This document shows, one piece after another, positions 43,826-53,424 of a stretch of 64,000 nucleotides of DNA (positions are counted from its first letter, which is position 1; each line of letters opens with the position of its first letter). The notes below the pieces were generated by a model. It worked only from the letters and a program-made list of their open reading frames with translations, ran no database searches and had not been told where the DNA came from. The position numbers and the translations under genes are program-made. The stretch is from assembly GCA_965224675.1 (NCBI GenBank), contig CBDDAA010000004.1, positions 2,914,001 to 2,978,000 on the forward strand, in the 5' to 3' direction. The stretch comes from UBA7957 sp965224675 (GTDB lineage Bacteria; Pseudomonadota; Gammaproteobacteria; Granulosicoccales; Granulosicoccaceae).

Positions 43826-44689
43826 TTATTGTTCGCTAATAACCCCATATGTTTCTGGCCGTCGATCACGAAAAAACTGCCAGCCATCTCTAACTTCCCG
43901 AACCATATTCATATCCAGCTCAGTAACCAACAATTCATCTTTATCCGGACTCGCCTGGGCAATTATTTCACCACGTGGATTGACAAAGTAGCTGGACCCA
44001 TAGAACTCACCTATATTCCACGGTGCTTCAGTTCCAATACGGTTTATTGCAGCGATATAAATCCCGTTTGCAGCAGCGGAAGCGGGCTGCTCCAACTCCC
44101 AAAGATATTGGGATAATCCTGCAACTGTCGCTGACGGGTTATAGATGATGTCGGCGCCATTTAGAGCCAGCCCTCGCCAGCCCTCCGGGAAATGGCGGTC
44201 GTAACAAATATACACACCCAGCTTGGCATAAGCGGTTTCGAAAACCGGCCAGCCGGTGTTGCCTGGTTTAAAAAAGAATTTTTCCCAAAAACCTGCGACC
44301 TGGGGAATATGGGTTTTTTGGTATTTGCCAAGGTAGCTACCGTCTGCATCTATAACCGCCGCAGTATTGTAATAAACACCAGGCATAACCTCTTCATAGA
44401 TGGGCACAATAATAACCATATTGTGTTTACGCGCATATTCCTGCATTAACCGCGTGGTTTCGCCATCAGGAATTGACTCAGCCGCCGCATACCATTTGCG
44501 ATCCTGGCTGGGACAAAAATAAGGCTGTGTAAATACTTCCTGGAAACACAAAATCTGAACGTTTTTTTTTGCCGCTTCTTCGATAAGGGGTAAATGTGCT
44601 TCGAGCATTAATCGGGTGATTTCAGAAGGTGACATGGAGGTATCGCCTTTCAGGCCCATCTGGATCAAGCCCGAGACTAACTTATTCAT
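43826..44689 (-). CDS. N-carbamoyl-beta-alanine amidohydrolase (beta-ureidopropionase)
   Basis: 287 aa nitrilase-superfamily enzyme. Catalytic triad regions: ILCFQEVFTQPYF (Glu), YLGKYQKTHIP (Lys) and LGVYICYDRHFPEGW (Cys). NPSATVAG and AINRIGTEAPWNIGEFYGSSYFVNPRG also fit. Hydrolyses N-carbamoyl-beta-alanine to beta-alanine, CO2 and ammonia, the last step. First gene of the operon, divergent from ugpB. ATG with a GAGAGAGGAAATCG ribosome site. Confidence 0.93.
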   Translation of the reverse strand: MNKLVSGLIQMGLKGDTSMSPSEITRLMLEAHLPLIEEAAKKNVQILCFQEVFTQPYFCPSQDRKWYAAAESIPDGETTRLMQEYARKHNMVIIVPIYEEVMPGVYYNTAAVIDADGSYLGKYQKTHIPQVAGFWEKFFFKPGNTGWPVFETAYAKLGVYICYDRHFPEGWRGLALNGADIIYNPSATVAGLSQYLWELEQPASAAANGIYIAAINRIGTEAPWNIGEFYGSSYFVNPRGEIIAQASPDKDELLVTELDMNMVREVRDGWQFFRDRRPETYGVISEQ

Positions 44690-45180
44690 TCGATTTCCTC
44701 TCTCGTTTGATTTTCAGTGGATAATAATCTGCCTGCAACCTGAAGATGATATGCAGTTTTTTATAAGAATTATTGAGAGCAGGCAGTTTTGAATTGAATC
44801 AATGATTTCTCTCTACGTAACTGAGAACGACTCTGTTAGTACGTAATGGCGCCCCTGGAGTTATAGCTTTCTGGCTCAGAATGAAAATTTCTCGACGCTA
44901 TCGTCAAGTTTAGACTACTTAAACCTGTCTGACTAGTCAAGATTATTCATTAAAAAGCTATTGACAATAGTCAATGAGAAACTACTGCGCTTTCTGAATA
45001 TAGGGATATCTCTGCTCTCCTTAGTAAATCAGTAGGAAAATTAATGTATTGGGCTCTGTTGACCATTCCCGAGTGACATTGTGGCGTTCTAGTGGTAAAT
45101 TCATCCTTGGTAAAAATGATAACAATAGAAAGTGCCTTGACACTTCACTGAACAACCAATAATTAAAAGGAGAGAAAAGA
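44690..45180. other. Divergent promoter region between pyrimidine and ugp operons
   Basis: 491 bases with promoters for both operons and two dyads (see next entry). No Pho box is seen upstream of ugpB. Confidence 0.55.
44929..44975. promoter_or_regulatory. Two TTGAC/GTCAA dyads, candidate operator of the TetR regulator
   Basis: CTGACTAGTCAA (44929-44940, one mismatch from a perfect palindrome) and ATTGACAATAGTCAAT (44960-44975, perfect 6-bp arms). The arms TTGAC and GTCAA equal those of the E. coli RutR site (TTGACCAnnTGGTCAA) but with a shorter centre. Position between the two divergent operons suits a regulator of the pyrimidine genes. Confidence 0.45.
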
Positions 45181-46503
45181 ATGATTTGCAAACGCAAACT
45201 AATTTCAATGGCAGCGGCCATTGTTATGACCACTCCGCTGCTTACGACATCTACATATGCTGCAACTGAAATACAATGGTGGCATGCATTCTCTGGCCGC
45301 CTTGGTGAACTACTCGCAGGACAAGTAGAAAAATACAACGCATCTCAATCCGACTATAAGGTAGTCGCGACCAACAAAGGCAACTATTCAGAAACATTAA
45401 ATGCGGGAATCGCAGCGTTCCGGGCTAAAGAACACCCGACCATATTGCAGGTATTTGAAGTGGGTACCGCAACAATGATGGCTGCTAAAGGGGCAATCAA
45501 ACCTGTATACGAAGTAATGGCCGACTCCGGCAAACCTTTTGACCCATCAGTATATCTTGCTGCTGTAGCCGGTTACTACACAACGACTGACGGCAAAATG
45601 TTGTCGCTACCGTATAATAGCTCTACACCTGTTCTCTATATCAATAAGAATGCACTGAAAGATGCTGGCATCGATCCAGAAACCCGTCCGGCGACCTGGC
45701 CTGAAGTCGAGACGATTATGAAAGGTTTAAAGGCTAAAGGGCATGAATGCCCATTGACCACCGCGTGGCAATCATGGATTCATCTTGAAAATTTAAGCGC
45801 CTACCACAACACGCCTTTTGCGACATTGGATAATGGCTTTGCCGGCAGCAAAACCGAATTGGCCTTAAATGGTGATCTTCAGGTTAAGCACATTGATGCC
45901 ATGGGTCGGTGGGCAAAAGACGGCTTGTTTATCTATAGTGGCCGACGCAATGAGGGTGGAGCACGCTTCCGATCAGGCGAATGCGCGATGTTTACAGAGT
46001 CATCAGCCGGCTACGCGGGTGTTAAGAAAGAGGCAAAATTTGACTTCGCGATTGTCAATCTGCCTCATTGGGATAGCAATGGTTCGCCGCAAAACACCAT
46101 AATTGGCGGCGCCTCGCTGTGGATCATGTCGGGCAAAAGCGACGACGAGTATAAAGCCGCGGCTGATTTCCTGAATTTCCTGTCATCCAAGGAGATACAA
46201 TCACAGTGGCATCAGGATACCGGCTATATGCCAATTACCATGGCAGCCTATGAACTGACCAAAGAACAAGGCTATTATGATAAAAATCCCGGCACTGATG
46301 TAGCCATTATCCAGATGACTGGCAAAGCACCTACGGGTAACTCAAAAGGACTGCGTCTTGGCAACTTTGATCAAATCCGTGGCATCATTGATGAAGAGCT
46401 TGAAGCCGTCTGGTCGGGTGAAAAAGATGCAAAAACGGCTCTCGATTCTGCCGCCGAGCGCGGCAACAAGTTACTACGTCGTTTTGAGCGAACCGCCAAG
46501 TAA
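45181..46503 (+). CDS. ugpB: Glycerol-3-phosphate ABC transporter substrate-binding protein
   Basis: 440 aa, close to E. coli UgpB (438). Signal peptide ends near STYAATE. Strong matches along the whole length: IQWWHAFSGRLGELL, NKGNYSETLNAGIAAFRA, ILQVFEVGTATMM, LPYNSSTPVLYINK, IGGASLWIMSGK, QWHQDTGYMPIT, GLRLGNFDQIRGIIDEELE and the end AAERGNKLLRRFER. Periplasmic receptor for sn-glycerol-3-phosphate and glycerophosphodiesters. Excellent AAAAGGAGAG ribosome site. Confidence 0.97.
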   Translation: MICKRKLISMAAAIVMTTPLLTTSTYAATEIQWWHAFSGRLGELLAGQVEKYNASQSDYKVVATNKGNYSETLNAGIAAFRAKEHPTILQVFEVGTATMMAAKGAIKPVYEVMADSGKPFDPSVYLAAVAGYYTTTDGKMLSLPYNSSTPVLYINKNALKDAGIDPETRPATWPEVETIMKGLKAKGHECPLTTAWQSWIHLENLSAYHNTPFATLDNGFAGSKTELALNGDLQVKHIDAMGRWAKDGLFIYSGRRNEGGARFRSGECAMFTESSAGYAGVKKEAKFDFAIVNLPHWDSNGSPQNTIIGGASLWIMSGKSDDEYKAAADFLNFLSSKEIQSQWHQDTGYMPITMAAYELTKEQGYYDKNPGTDVAIIQMTGKAPTGNSKGLRLGNFDQIRGIIDEELEAVWSGEKDAKTALDSAAERGNKLLRRFERTAK

Positions 46504-46865
46504 ATAAGAAGAGTGGATCGGTGAGCAGTTGGATCGCTCACCGATAAGTACAGTGCTTCAGCCATCCTAATATTGAGCAGTACAGGGCCAAGCTAATCGG
46601 TAAAAACAAGACGCTGTGATAAGGGAATGGTTGGCCCTTTTCACAACGTATTTACTCTTTAGCCTGGCTCCCTTTGGGCAGGCCACAAAGCACTCATCCA
46701 CATTGTTTGAAGCAATGATAAGGGAACACCATGAACTGTGAGTTTGCACCTCAGCCTGGATTTCGAACGTCGCTCGATCTGCAACATCTCTGAGATCATC
46801 GCGAGCAAGTGCCTTCTGACTCACTGCTCCCTGCAATTTAAGCTGATTGGAATACTACTGGTATT
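46504..46865. other. Long ugpB-ugpA gap with a hairpin
   Basis: 362 bases without a supported gene; a minus-strand ORF of 89 codons looks like chance. Holds the hairpin described separately. Confidence 0.5.
46517..46545 (+). terminator. Hairpin after ugpB
   Basis: ATCGGTGAGC, 9-base loop, GCTCACCGAT: perfect 10-bp stem 13 bases after the ugpB stop. Without a T-run it more likely protects the ugpB mRNA and attenuates the permease genes. Confidence 0.6.
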
Positions 46866-47744
46866 ATGAAACGCGTTACCTTCAATCATCGCACTCTACC
46901 CTACCTGTTGGTAATGCCTCAGCTTATTATCACGGCGATATTTTTTCTCTGGCCCGCCAGTCAGGCGGTCTACCAATCCATACAGATGCCCGATCCATTT
47001 GGTCTAAGTACAGAGTTTGTCGGGCTTGAAAATTTCAAATTTCTATTTAGTGATCCATACTACCTCGCCTCCTTCACAACCACCGCCATATTCAGTATTT
47101 CAGTTACAATAGTCGCCATGGGCGCTGCTCTCGGACTTGCAGTTCTCGCCGATAGTGTGATTCATGGATCGGGTATTTATCGAACACTTTTAATCTGGCC
47201 ATATGCCGTTGCACCGGCGATTGCGGGTGTAATGTGGGTTTTTCTATTTAACCCGTCAATCGGTGTTGTTTCCTACTATCTAAAGATGCTTGGGTATAAC
47301 TGGAACCACGTTCTCAATGGGACTGAAGCCATGTCGTTGGTTGTGTTTGCAGCGGCCTGGAAACAAATCAGTTATAACTTTCTTTTTTTCCTGGCTGGAT
47401 TACAGGCAATCCCGAAAAGCCTGATTGAAGCAGCGGCTATTGATGGCGCAAGTCCGTGGCACCGATTTCGGACCATAATACTACCCTTACTTTCACCCAC
47501 TACTTTCTTCTTACTTGTCGTAAATATCGTCTACGCATTTTTTGAAACATTTGGTATCATACACACAATCACCTCAGGTGGGCCTGGTCGTTCCACAACC
47601 ATACTGGTATATAAGGTTTTTGCGGATGGTTTTGTCGGTCAGGATCTAGGCTCATCGGCCGCCCAATCTGTCATATTAATGGTCATTGTGGCTGCCCTGA
47701 CGGTTGTACAATTCCGTTTCATCGAACGCCGGGTACATTACTGA
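46866..47744 (+). CDS. ugpA: Glycerol-3-phosphate ABC permease UgpA
   Basis: 292 aa (E. coli 295), six membrane segments. LPYLLVMPQLIITAIFFLWPASQAVYQS start, WPYAVAPAIAGVMWVFLFNP, EAAAIDGASPWHRFRTIILPLLSPTTFF (EAA loop) and ITSGGPGRSTTILVYKVF are those of UgpA. Forms the channel with UgpE. Gap of 12 bases to ugpE. Confidence 0.96.
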   Translation: MKRVTFNHRTLPYLLVMPQLIITAIFFLWPASQAVYQSIQMPDPFGLSTEFVGLENFKFLFSDPYYLASFTTTAIFSISVTIVAMGAALGLAVLADSVIHGSGIYRTLLIWPYAVAPAIAGVMWVFLFNPSIGVVSYYLKMLGYNWNHVLNGTEAMSLVVFAAAWKQISYNFLFFLAGLQAIPKSLIEAAAIDGASPWHRFRTIILPLLSPTTFFLLVVNIVYAFFETFGIIHTITSGGPGRSTTILVYKVFADGFVGQDLGSSAAQSVILMVIVAALTVVQFRFIERRVHY

Positions 47745-47756
47745 TGAAAGCGCATC

Positions 47757-48593
47757 ATGGTTAGAAATCGTGGCATTGGTACCTTCCTTGTACATGCGGG
47801 GCTATTACTCGGTGTAGCAATAATGTGTTTTCCTGTATATCTCACATTGGTTGCCTCTACAGTAACTCAGGAAGAAATTATTCAACCACCCTTACCGCTG
47901 GTACCAGGCGACCAGATGATTCAAAACTATCGCGATGCACTTTTCTCTGGAGTTAATGTTCCCGTATTGCAGATGTTGTTTAACAGTACAATCATGGCTT
48001 TGGGAATTGCAATCGGTAAAATAGCTATCTCTCTGCTGTCAGCCTATGCCATTGTTTATTTTCGTTTTCCATTCCGCATGTTGTGTTTTTGGACAATATT
48101 TCTAACATTAATGTTACCTGTGGAAGTTCGCATTGTGCCTACCTATGAAGTAGTCGCCAACCTTGGATTGCTCAATAGTTATAGCGGACTGACCTTACCC
48201 CTGATCGCTTCAGCGACCGCTACATTTCTGTTCAGGCAGTTTTTCATGACCATTCCAGATGAATTGGTAGAGGCCGCCCGCGTGGACGGAGCAGGCCCTA
48301 TGCGCTTTTTCCGTGACATTCTGCTACCCCTGTCAATTACTAATATAGCGGCTTTATTTGTGATTCTGTTTATCTATGGCTGGAACCAGTTTCTGTGGCC
48401 CCTGTTGATCACAACCAATCCAGAGATGAATACGATTGTCATGGGTATCAAGCAAATGCTGCCAACGGCAGATGATTACGGCAATTGGCCTGTCACCATG
48501 GCAACCGCCATACTGGCAATCATACCGCCGGTTGCCGTCGTCGTCATTATGCAACGCCTGTTCGTTAAAGGCCTTATTGAAACCGAAAAGTAG
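47757..48593 (+). CDS. ugpE: Glycerol-3-phosphate ABC permease UgpE
   Basis: 278 aa (E. coli 281). Membrane segments with the EAA loop EAARVDGAGPMRFFRDILLPLS and the UgpE-like stretch LMLPVEVRIVPTYEVVANLGLLNSY. Ends NQFLWPLLITTNPEMNTIVMGIKQM then a final segment. 8-base gap to ugpC. Confidence 0.96.
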   Translation: MVRNRGIGTFLVHAGLLLGVAIMCFPVYLTLVASTVTQEEIIQPPLPLVPGDQMIQNYRDALFSGVNVPVLQMLFNSTIMALGIAIGKIAISLLSAYAIVYFRFPFRMLCFWTIFLTLMLPVEVRIVPTYEVVANLGLLNSYSGLTLPLIASATATFLFRQFFMTIPDELVEAARVDGAGPMRFFRDILLPLSITNIAALFVILFIYGWNQFLWPLLITTNPEMNTIVMGIKQMLPTADDYGNWPVTMATAILAIIPPVAVVVIMQRLFVKGLIETEK

Positions 48594-48601
48594 ATAAATC
48601 A

Positions 48602-49714
48602 ATGGCCACAATACAACTTGAAGATTTACGCAAAAGTTATGGAAAAATAGAAGTTATTCATGGTGTCAACGTAGACATCAGCGATGCGGAATTGATCGTC
48701 ATTGTAGGCCCGTCAGGCTGTGGAAAATCCACCTTATTACGTATGGTGGCCGGCCTGGAAACAGTCTCTGCGGGGAATATTCACATCAATGGCAGACTTG
48801 TCAATCAGGTGGAGCCAAAAGACAGGGATATAGCCATGGTCTTTCAAACCTATGCGCTCTATCCGCACATGACTGTATTCAACAATATGGCTTATGGGCT
48901 CAAGATAGCAAAAGTATCTGCTGACGAAATTCGCCAAAGAGTCGGTAATGCAGCTGACATTCTTGAATTGACAGATCTGCTGCAACGCAAGCCGAAAGAA
49001 TTATCAGGCGGACAAAGACAACGTGTTGCCATGGGCCGTGCCATTGTGCGAAAACCCAGTGTTTTCCTGTTTGATGAACCTTTGTCAAATCTTGATGCGT
49101 TGTTACGTGTACAAATGCGACTTGAGATCAAACAACTACAGCGAAAGCTGGGGGTCACATCGCTGTACGTAACCCACGACCAAGTCGAAGCAATGACTTT
49201 AGCTGACCGGCTGATTGTGATGAACGCAGGGGTGGCAGAACAGATTGATTCACCAATGGCGATTTATCAGCGACCCGCCAGTGTATTTGTGGCAGGCTTT
49301 ATTGGCTCACCCGGCATGAATTTTTTATCTGGAAGGCTAAATAATGAGCACTCAGAAGTCATTCTGTCGAACAATGATGTAATTCCCGTTGATTACGCAT
49401 CATTATCAAATGACACAGAGCAATCAGTTATGCTTGGGATGCGCCCAGAGCACCTGCAAGTCGTGTCTGAAACCGATGGGCAAATCGCACTTAAAGTAAT
49501 CGCGGTAGAAACATTGGGTGCAGATACGTTGGCACATGGATTTCTGGTTCCTCTGCACAAACAAAGCAACACAAATCGCAAGGAAAAACTATCAGTAAGG
49601 TTAACGGGTGATACATCCGTCAAAGAGGAAGAGACGCTCTATTTAGCTGTACTGAAAGAAAACCTGCACATCTTTGATGAGAAATCGGGTCGTAGAATAA
49701 GCCAAGCGGAATAA
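48602..49714 (+). CDS. ugpC: Glycerol-3-phosphate ABC ATP-binding protein
   Basis: 370 aa MalK/UgpC-type ATPase. Walker A VGPSGCGKST, Q-loop FQTYALYPHMTV, signature LSGGQRQRVAMGRAIV, Walker B FLFDEPLSNLDA, switch YVTHDQVEAMTLADR. C-terminal TOBE/OB regulatory domain (MLGMRPEHLQVV, EETLYLAVLKENLHIFDEKSG). The E. coli homologue is inhibited by phosphate through EIIA-Glc related regulation of this domain family; whether that holds here is unknown. Confidence 0.96.
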   Translation: MATIQLEDLRKSYGKIEVIHGVNVDISDAELIVIVGPSGCGKSTLLRMVAGLETVSAGNIHINGRLVNQVEPKDRDIAMVFQTYALYPHMTVFNNMAYGLKIAKVSADEIRQRVGNAADILELTDLLQRKPKELSGGQRQRVAMGRAIVRKPSVFLFDEPLSNLDALLRVQMRLEIKQLQRKLGVTSLYVTHDQVEAMTLADRLIVMNAGVAEQIDSPMAIYQRPASVFVAGFIGSPGMNFLSGRLNNEHSEVILSNNDVIPVDYASLSNDTEQSVMLGMRPEHLQVVSETDGQIALKVIAVETLGADTLAHGFLVPLHKQSNTNRKEKLSVRLTGDTSVKEEETLYLAVLKENLHIFDEKSGRRISQAE

Positions 49715-49853
49715 TATGCGCGGGTTGCAGTTGATTTCTAATTTATGATTAAAATACCACTTTCACGAACCCGGTTTAAGCTCGGCTGCGATTTCACAAC
49801 GACGGTTTGATTCGTACCGGGTTATACAGACTCGAAATTCACATGATATTGAA

Positions 49854-50786
49854 TTATTGTGACCATTTAATCCTGTACAGACCTTGATTAACCCCTGGTT
49901 CCACCGCAATTATACGAATAAAATAATCGCCTGCTTTTGGGTTACTGACACTGATTATTGCGTTTTGAACTTCACCAAACTCATCATTGATAAATTCATT
50001 TTTCGTAACCGTTCCTGCAAAAGTCGGGTTACCCCCGCTATCCAATAAGACTACAGCGCCATCCAATTCAAATTGCTGATTGGCAGCTGGAAACCAGAAC
50101 TCGACGTTGAAAGTGGTTGTATCTGTCAGACTAATCTTAAAGTAATCGATCGAATCATTTGTTGTTATCACCCCCAAATTAGTGGAGAGTGATCGATCAA
50201 GTACAATGCCCTTCAGAAAACTTATGTCATACGCAGTCGCTTTGGTATCGTTATCCTCGTAATTGTCGTCAAAGTCACTGGGAAAATCGTTGGCATCACT
50301 GGGGTCAGTTCCGGCCTCAATTTCACGCAGATTAGTATAACCATCGCTATCGGAATGACTATAATTGTAATCTTGCTCAGTAAATTCGATGTTAGTGGGG
50401 CCTGAAATGGTAATATCTTTGGAGGCAGTTACCACTGGAATGATACTCGCTGCACCCGTGGATTCATAAGTCACATTCAAACTAATTTTATGAGCACCAT
50501 CGCTTATCTCTCGTGTTGCACTCCATGTATTACCAACCACGGACATTTCAACTTCAGGAACATCATCTACTAGTAAACTCGCCGTCAAGCGTCCATCTGA
50601 GGGCAACGTAGCTCGTTGCAGGGCCTGAGGAATAGGGATGGATTGTTTCTGCCTGACACCTTGCGCCAATTTGCTATCCGGAGATTTCTCACAGGCGGTT
50701 AGCAAGGTAACAACCAGGCAGATAACAACGATCCAGCATGAAAAACGGATTATAGCAGACGTATTGCATACAGGGATTTGTGTCAT
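49854..50786 (-). CDS. Lipoprotein with pre-peptidase C-terminal-like domain
   Basis: 310 aa. Lipobox LLTAC with Cys32. Residues about 145-185 have an acidic Ca-binding-like stretch (DSDGYTNLREIEAGTDPSD...DFDDNYEDND) of thrombospondin type 3 kind. The C-terminal part, DYFKISLTDTTTFNVEFWFP through NPKAGDYFIRIIAVEPG, is a beta-sandwich of the PPC type. Probably outer-membrane anchored and surface or periplasmic. Function unknown. Confidence 0.8.
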   Translation of the reverse strand: MTQIPVCNTSAIIRFSCWIVVICLVVTLLTACEKSPDSKLAQGVRQKQSIPIPQALQRATLPSDGRLTASLLVDDVPEVEMSVVGNTWSATREISDGAHKISLNVTYESTGAASIIPVVTASKDITISGPTNIEFTEQDYNYSHSDSDGYTNLREIEAGTDPSDANDFPSDFDDNYEDNDTKATAYDISFLKGIVLDRSLSTNLGVITTNDSIDYFKISLTDTTTFNVEFWFPAANQQFELDGAVVLLDSGGNPTFAGTVTKNEFINDEFGEVQNAIISVSNPKAGDYFIRIIAVEPGVNQGLYRIKWSQ

Positions 50787-50980
50787 TTTTAGTATAAGGG
50801 CCTATATTATTTTGTACATTATAAACACTAATACCATGAATTAACTTAAGCAATTGGTATTATTTCATCCCTGGCTCTACTTCATCGATGAATCAATTTG
50901 CTTGCAGTTTATTTCCCGTTGAATAAAATTTCAATTAAAGTCAAGATAAAGCAGCTATAGGTCAATAAAAAAATTCATAC

Positions 50981-53398
50981 ATGAGTGATTATTCGACAAA
51001 ACATCTGATTATTGGCGGTGGCATTATCGGCTGCTCAATCGCTTATCATCTTGCAAAAATGGGCGAAAAAGATATTGTCCTGCTTGAAAAAACAGCATTA
51101 ACCGAGGGTGCAACATGGCACGCTGCGGGTCTTGTTGGCCAATTGCGCTCTTCACGCAACACAACCCGTATGTTACAAAAATCAGTCGCGCTTTATGACC
51201 GCATTGAGCAGGAAACAGGCGTGGCCATAGATTGGAAAAAAGTAGGCAGCTTGCGCTTAGCCGCCTCGAAAGATCGTTTATTGGAAACCAGACGCCTCGC
51301 GACCATGGCTAAAAGCTTCGATCTTGAAATGCAGATTATCACGGTAGACGAAGCAAAAGCACTTTTTCCTTACATCGATACCAAAGGGCTTGAAGGAGCA
51401 GCTTTTATACCCAGCGATGGACACGTTGACCCGGCCAGTCTATGTCAATCGATTGCCACTGGCGCCCGTATGCATGGCGCTGTTATTAAGCAAGGCGTTG
51501 AAGTGCTTGACTTTAAAATTAAAGATACCCATATCACCGAAATTATAACTAGCGCGGGTACTTATAGCGCAGAGAATGTGGTCATGGCAACCGGCATGTG
51601 GAGCCGGGAGATTAGCAAAAAACTTGGAACCTCCATTCCTGCATGCGCTCTTGAACATCAATATATTGTTACCGAACCCATAGCCGATTTTCCGCAAAAT
51701 CTACCTACTCTGCGAGATCCAGACCGATTAGTATACTACAAGCCTGACGCTGGCGGACGACTTGCAATAGGTGGTTATGAACACAACACTCAGGCATTTG
51801 GGGTTGATGGTATTCCCGGCGCATTTTCACGCCAGTTATTACCCGAGAATCTGGACCGATTCACACCGCTTGCCGAAAACGCTGGCAGAGTCACGCCTAT
51901 CGTTAATGAGGTGGGCATACGAAGTATAATAAACGGACCTATACCCTACTCGGCTGACGGCGATTTTGTGATGGGCAGACCGCCTGGCTTTGATAACCTT
52001 ATGATCTCAACTGGATTCCTCTATGGTATTGCAGCTGGAGGCGGTGCGGGTGAGATGATTGCCGAATGGATTGTACACGGTGAACCCAGCCTTGATCTTT
52101 GGCCCCTGGATATACGTCGCTTTTCCAGCCATCATTCAACAAAGACGTTTATGTATGCTCGTGCCGTAGAGCACTATGCCCACCATTATAAGCTACGATA
52201 TCCCAATGCTGAAAGTGACGCCGTCAGAGGTATTCGTAAAAGTCCGCTATTTGAAACACTTAAAAAACGAGGCGCAGTCTATGGATCAAAAAATGGCTGG
52301 GAGCGCCCATTGTGGTTCGCACCCGAGGGAATTGAGGCTATCGATCAACTCGACTATCTGTCCCCAGGCTGGTTACAATATTCGGCAGTAGAACACCATG
52401 CTGTTCGCAACCGGGTAGGATTGATAGATCAATCCAGTTTTTCAAAATTTGAACTCTTTGGTAGCGGATGCTGTCAGGTCTTGCAAAAAATGGCTGTATC
52501 TAACATGGATAAACCTCCAGGATCTGTTATCTATACACAACTTTGCAACGAACGTGGCGGTATTGAGGCTGATCTGACGATAACAAGGCTTGCGAAAGAA
52601 CACTATTACATTGTCACAGGCAGTGGATTTGGTGTACATGATGCCGACTGGATTCGACAAAATTTACCGAATGATCGATCAGTCATCTTGATGGAAACCA
52701 CTTCTGCATGGTCGGTTATCAACATCTGTGGCCCTAAAGCCAGAGATGTATTGCAAAGAGTGAGTGAGCAGGAACTAAGTAATCAGGCATTTCCCTTTTC
52801 AACCTGTCAGCAAATTTCAATCGGCGCCGCTCCCGTGAGGGCAATAAGAATAGGATATGTCGGAGAACTAGGCTGGGAACTACATATACCCACCGAATAT
52901 ACTGAACACGTATATGATTTGCTCTGGACTTCTGGTCAAACTGAAAATATTGCAAATATTGGCTATCGTGCTATTGAATCTTTACGTTTAGAAAAAGGTT
53001 ACCTTTACTGGAGCGCTGATATCACTCCCGATTACACACCCATAGAAGCGGGGCTTGGCTTTCGAGTTCATCTAAAAAGCAAGGGTGACTTTAACGGTCG
53101 GGCAGTTTTACAGAAACAAAAAACTAATGGTACTGAGAAAAACCTGTGTACCTTTGTCTGCGACCGGAAGCTACCCGTTTATGGTGGCGAAACTATCCTT
53201 CACAAAGGTATAACCGTCTCTCTGGCGACCAGTGCAGGGTTTTCCCATACTCACAATAAAACCATTCTATTCGCCTACCTTCCTAAAAGACTCGTGAATA
53301 AGAATAATTTTGAAGTTGAGGCGTTTAGCCAGTGTTACACTATAAATCGTATTGATGGGCCTGTATACGATCCTAAGAATGTAAAGCTGAAAGTATAA
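50981..53398 (+). CDS. Dimethylglycine dehydrogenase-like FAD/GcvT fusion protein
   Basis: 805 aa. N-terminal DAO domain with FAD-binding GGGIIGCSIAYHLAKMG and the covalent flavin His in EGATWHAAGLVGQLR. Residues about 420-800 form the GcvT/aminomethyl transferase domain (tetrahydrofolate-binding) with GYVGELGWELHIP and YRAIESLRLEKGYLYWSADI. Such enzymes oxidise dimethylglycine or sarcosine and pass the one-carbon unit to THF. The choline-kinase-like gene follows 26 bases downstream. Exact substrate is unproven. Confidence 0.92.
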   Translation: MSDYSTKHLIIGGGIIGCSIAYHLAKMGEKDIVLLEKTALTEGATWHAAGLVGQLRSSRNTTRMLQKSVALYDRIEQETGVAIDWKKVGSLRLAASKDRLLETRRLATMAKSFDLEMQIITVDEAKALFPYIDTKGLEGAAFIPSDGHVDPASLCQSIATGARMHGAVIKQGVEVLDFKIKDTHITEIITSAGTYSAENVVMATGMWSREISKKLGTSIPACALEHQYIVTEPIADFPQNLPTLRDPDRLVYYKPDAGGRLAIGGYEHNTQAFGVDGIPGAFSRQLLPENLDRFTPLAENAGRVTPIVNEVGIRSIINGPIPYSADGDFVMGRPPGFDNLMISTGFLYGIAAGGGAGEMIAEWIVHGEPSLDLWPLDIRRFSSHHSTKTFMYARAVEHYAHHYKLRYPNAESDAVRGIRKSPLFETLKKRGAVYGSKNGWERPLWFAPEGIEAIDQLDYLSPGWLQYSAVEHHAVRNRVGLIDQSSFSKFELFGSGCCQVLQKMAVSNMDKPPGSVIYTQLCNERGGIEADLTITRLAKEHYYIVTGSGFGVHDADWIRQNLPNDRSVILMETTSAWSVINICGPKARDVLQRVSEQELSNQAFPFSTCQQISIGAAPVRAIRIGYVGELGWELHIPTEYTEHVYDLLWTSGQTENIANIGYRAIESLRLEKGYLYWSADITPDYTPIEAGLGFRVHLKSKGDFNGRAVLQKQKTNGTEKNLCTFVCDRKLPVYGGETILHKGITVSLATSAGFSHTHNKTILFAYLPKRLVNKNNFEVEAFSQCYTINRIDGPVYDPKNVKLKV

Positions 53399-53424
53399 CG
53401 AATGATTCATGGTGGAGACGAGCA

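Noticed and set aside
44690..45180. Pho box upstream of ugpB
   Set aside because: No pair of CTGTCAT-like repeats at the right spacing; a single CTGTCT at 44925-44930 is not enough.
46567..46836. 89-aa minus-strand ORF between ugpB and ugpA
   Set aside because: Antisense to an operon gap, no homology or start signal.
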